Positions 62,710 to 64,000 of a DNA stretch of 64,000 bases are shown here, piece after piece (position 1 is the first letter of the stretch; each line of letters begins with the position of its first letter). Origin of the DNA: Mesorhizobium sp. M4B.F.Ca.ET.203.01.1.1 (GTDB lineage Bacteria > Pseudomonadota > Alphaproteobacteria > Rhizobiales > Rhizobiaceae); contig NZ_SRUO01000005.1 of NCBI RefSeq assembly GCF_004791025.1, positions 186,001 through 250,000 on the forward strand, given 5' to 3'. Below the pieces are notes generated by a model. It saw nothing but the letters and a program-made list of their open reading frames with translations, did not search any database and had not been told where the DNA came from. Made by a program: the position numbers and the translations under genes.

Positions 62710-64000
62710 TCACCCTCCGTCCAGCGACTTCAGCAGATTGTCGATCGTGAACGGGTTGGACTTGGGCTTAGCCGGTGGTGGAGCCGAACCGTCATTGACG
62801 CCGGGGAGCGACCCGTCGAGCTTGGGGGCCTGCTGGGCGGCCTTGCGTTGGGCGTCCCGCTTGGCCTTTTCTTCCGAGGCGATGCGCAAAGCCTCTTCGG
62901 CCTTTCGCCGCTGTTCCGCGGCTTGCGCCTTGGCCGCATCGTCGGCCGCCTGCTGTTGTGCCCTGGCTTTTGCTTCGGCATCGGCCTTCGCGTCCGCCTC
63001 GGCCTGCGCCTTTTCCTCAGCCTCGGCTTTGGCCTTCTCATCAGCTTCGGCTTGTGCCTTTGCCTCGGCTTCGGCCTGGGCTTTCGCGTCCGCCTCGGCC
63101 TGTGCCTTTGCTTCAGCTTCGGCCTTGGCCTGCGCCTCCGCTTCAGCCAGGGCCTTCGCTTCGGCTTCGGCTTTCAGCCGCGCCTCTTCCTCCTGCCGGC
63201 GCAATTCCTCGGCTGCCCGCTCGCGTTCGGTTTGGAGTGCTGCGTAGTAGCGCACCTCGCGCCGCAGCCGCTGCTTCTCCAACAGCGCCGCCTGCATGGC
63301 CTCGACCCGTTGCTGTTCCTTCTCCAGCGCGCGCTGCGTCAGGAACTGCGCCAGCGGCTCGCTGTCGAACTGGCGTTCGGCGGCGCCGAGCGGCCCATCG
63401 ACGCTGAAATTCACCGCCGGCTCGGAGCCGACCAGCGCCTCGTCGCCCGGCCTGTAGGTGATCGCGCCCCTGGCTGTGACGGTGCTGGTGTTGAGGTCTG
63501 CCGTGACGTCGGCAGACAGCGACGCTGACGGATTGTCGAGGCTGATCGGCGGCGCCCTGAGAATGCCGCCGGCAATGGTGAAGGCAATATCGGTGTCCTT
63601 GGCGGCAAAACTGCCGTTGCCGGCGATCTCGAGCGCGAAGCCGGCGGTCTTGCCCGCATCGATATCGCGCCCGATGGCATCGGCCTTGTCGATGAAGGCG
63701 GCGAAGGCATCGGGGTTCATGCCGGCCACGGTAAGTCCCTTCAGCGCCGCCGTGCCGGAACCCGACAAGGCCGCAACCATCGCATCGAGCGACTTGCCAC
63801 TGGTCGACAGCGCCGTCGAGACGTCACCGCTGCCGCTCAGGCCGGCATTTGGCAGCAGGGCTGGAAGATCGGCGCCGGCAAGCTTCATCTGGCCGGAGAA
63901 GAGCCCGGTGCCGTCATTGTTCTTCAGCTCGAACAGGCCGGTCAAAGCGCCGCCAAAAAGCTTGGCCTTGAGATCGGAAACCCGGATGCCCTCCTGGTCG
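62710..64000 (-). CDS. AsmA family protein with TolA-like tail, 5' end outside the window
   Basis: The frame is open to the window edge, so only about 430 C-terminal residues are visible. The first 200 show the AsmA C-terminal domain (DLKAKLFGGALTGLFELKN, then LSGSGTAALKGLTVAGMNPD and ISLDNPSASLSADVTADLN). After that comes a helical tail of about 150 residues made of Ala/Glu/Lys/Gln repeats (AEAEAKAQAEADAKAQAEAE pattern), like the TolA domain II coiled coil, and a short Pro-rich end with FTIDNLLKSLDGG. AsmA-like proteins move or hold phospholipids between membranes. Confidence 0.85.
   Translation of the reverse strand, partial: DQEGIRVSDLKAKLFGGALTGLFELKNNDGTGLFSGQMKLAGADLPALLPNAGLSGSGDVSTALSTSGKSLDAMVAALSGSGTAALKGLTVAGMNPDAFAAFIDKADAIGRDIDAGKTAGFALEIAGNGSFAAKDTDIAFTIAGGILRAPPISLDNPSASLSADVTADLNTSTVTARGAITYRPGDEALVGSEPAVNFSVDGPLGAAERQFDSEPLAQFLTQRALEKEQQRVEAMQAALLEKQRLRREVRYYAALQTERERAAEELRRQEEEARLKAEAEAKALAEAEAQAKAEAEAKAQAEADAKAQAEAEAKAQAEADEKAKAEAEEKAQAEADAKADAEAKARAQQQAADDAAKAQAAEQRRKAEEALRIASEEKAKRDAQRKAAQQAPKLDGSLPGVNDGSAPPPAKPKSNPFTIDNLLKSLDGG

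Noticed and set aside
63000..63190. Regular repeat tract considered as a CRISPR array
   Set aside because: The repeat is a coding Ala/Glu/Lys pattern in frame with an AsmA-family gene; there are no spacers or cas genes.

Overview
The window looks like chromosomal DNA of a Rhizobiales alphaproteobacterium, most likely Mesorhizobium or a close relative. It is GC-rich and densely packed. Three things support this: a permuted two-piece tmRNA with the tag ANDNYAEARLAA, rhizobial families such as BA14K, DUF6600, DUF2853 and DUF4169, and high-copy palindromic intergenic repeats. There is no integrase, transposase, phage or conjugation module, so I read it as core and lightly accessory chromosome, not as an island.

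Layout. 1-9.5 kb: tRNA-Lys, a PhzF-like isomerase, a MacA/MacB-type tripartite exporter, a divergent acdR/acdS pair (ACC deaminase), a Nudix protein, an exo/endonuclease/phosphatase-fold protein, a BA14K protein and a frameshifted PilZ gene. 9.5-20 kb: tetR-ilvC, marR/GST, a flavin monooxygenase, hxlR/NmrA-type reductase, kup, pdxJ, a STAS-like protein and a RecD-like helicase. 20-27 kb: a cobalt-type nitrile hydratase cluster whose alpha gene is frameshifted, then an RND efflux pair and a LysE exporter. 27.5-30.2 kb: ilvI-ilvH behind a leader peptide and attenuator. 30-42 kb: a DUF6600 protein, an NTF2-FMO fusion, a PcfJ-like protein, a TmpA/TmpB-like phosphonate oxygenase pair with divergent LysR, a GNAT, an XRE-cupin regulator, a HerA-like ATPase and a GGDEF protein. 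42-56.4 kb: miaA/serB, degP-DUF2065-hflC-hflK-folA-DUF4424, cobF, modE-modC-modB-modA/mop, thyA and DUF2853. 56.5-64 kb: ssrA, a Bcr/CflA exporter with TetR, the ClpXP adaptor SspB, DUF4169, a ribbon-helix-helix protein, a ClC channel with MarR, and the 3' part of an AsmA-family gene carrying a TolA-like tail.

How the parts work together. Branched-chain amino acid synthesis (ilvC, ilvIH) sits under two different controls: TetR, and transcription attenuation. Several regulator/target pairs are divergent with a visible palindromic operator between them (marR/GST, marR/ClC, tetR/MFS, hxlR/reductase, lysR/tmpA, modA/mop). The quality-control genes cluster: HflKC and DegP at the envelope, and tmRNA plus SspB for rescuing stalled ribosomes and delivering tagged proteins to ClpXP. 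AcdS (plant ethylene precursor), the TmpAB-like pair (organophosphonate) and nitrile hydratase are the plant- or soil-facing functions.

The most unusual non-coding signal is a four-copy family of structured intergenic repeats. It has a conserved internal core and freely varying, still-paired stems. Three copies end exactly on the stop codon of a minus-strand gene.
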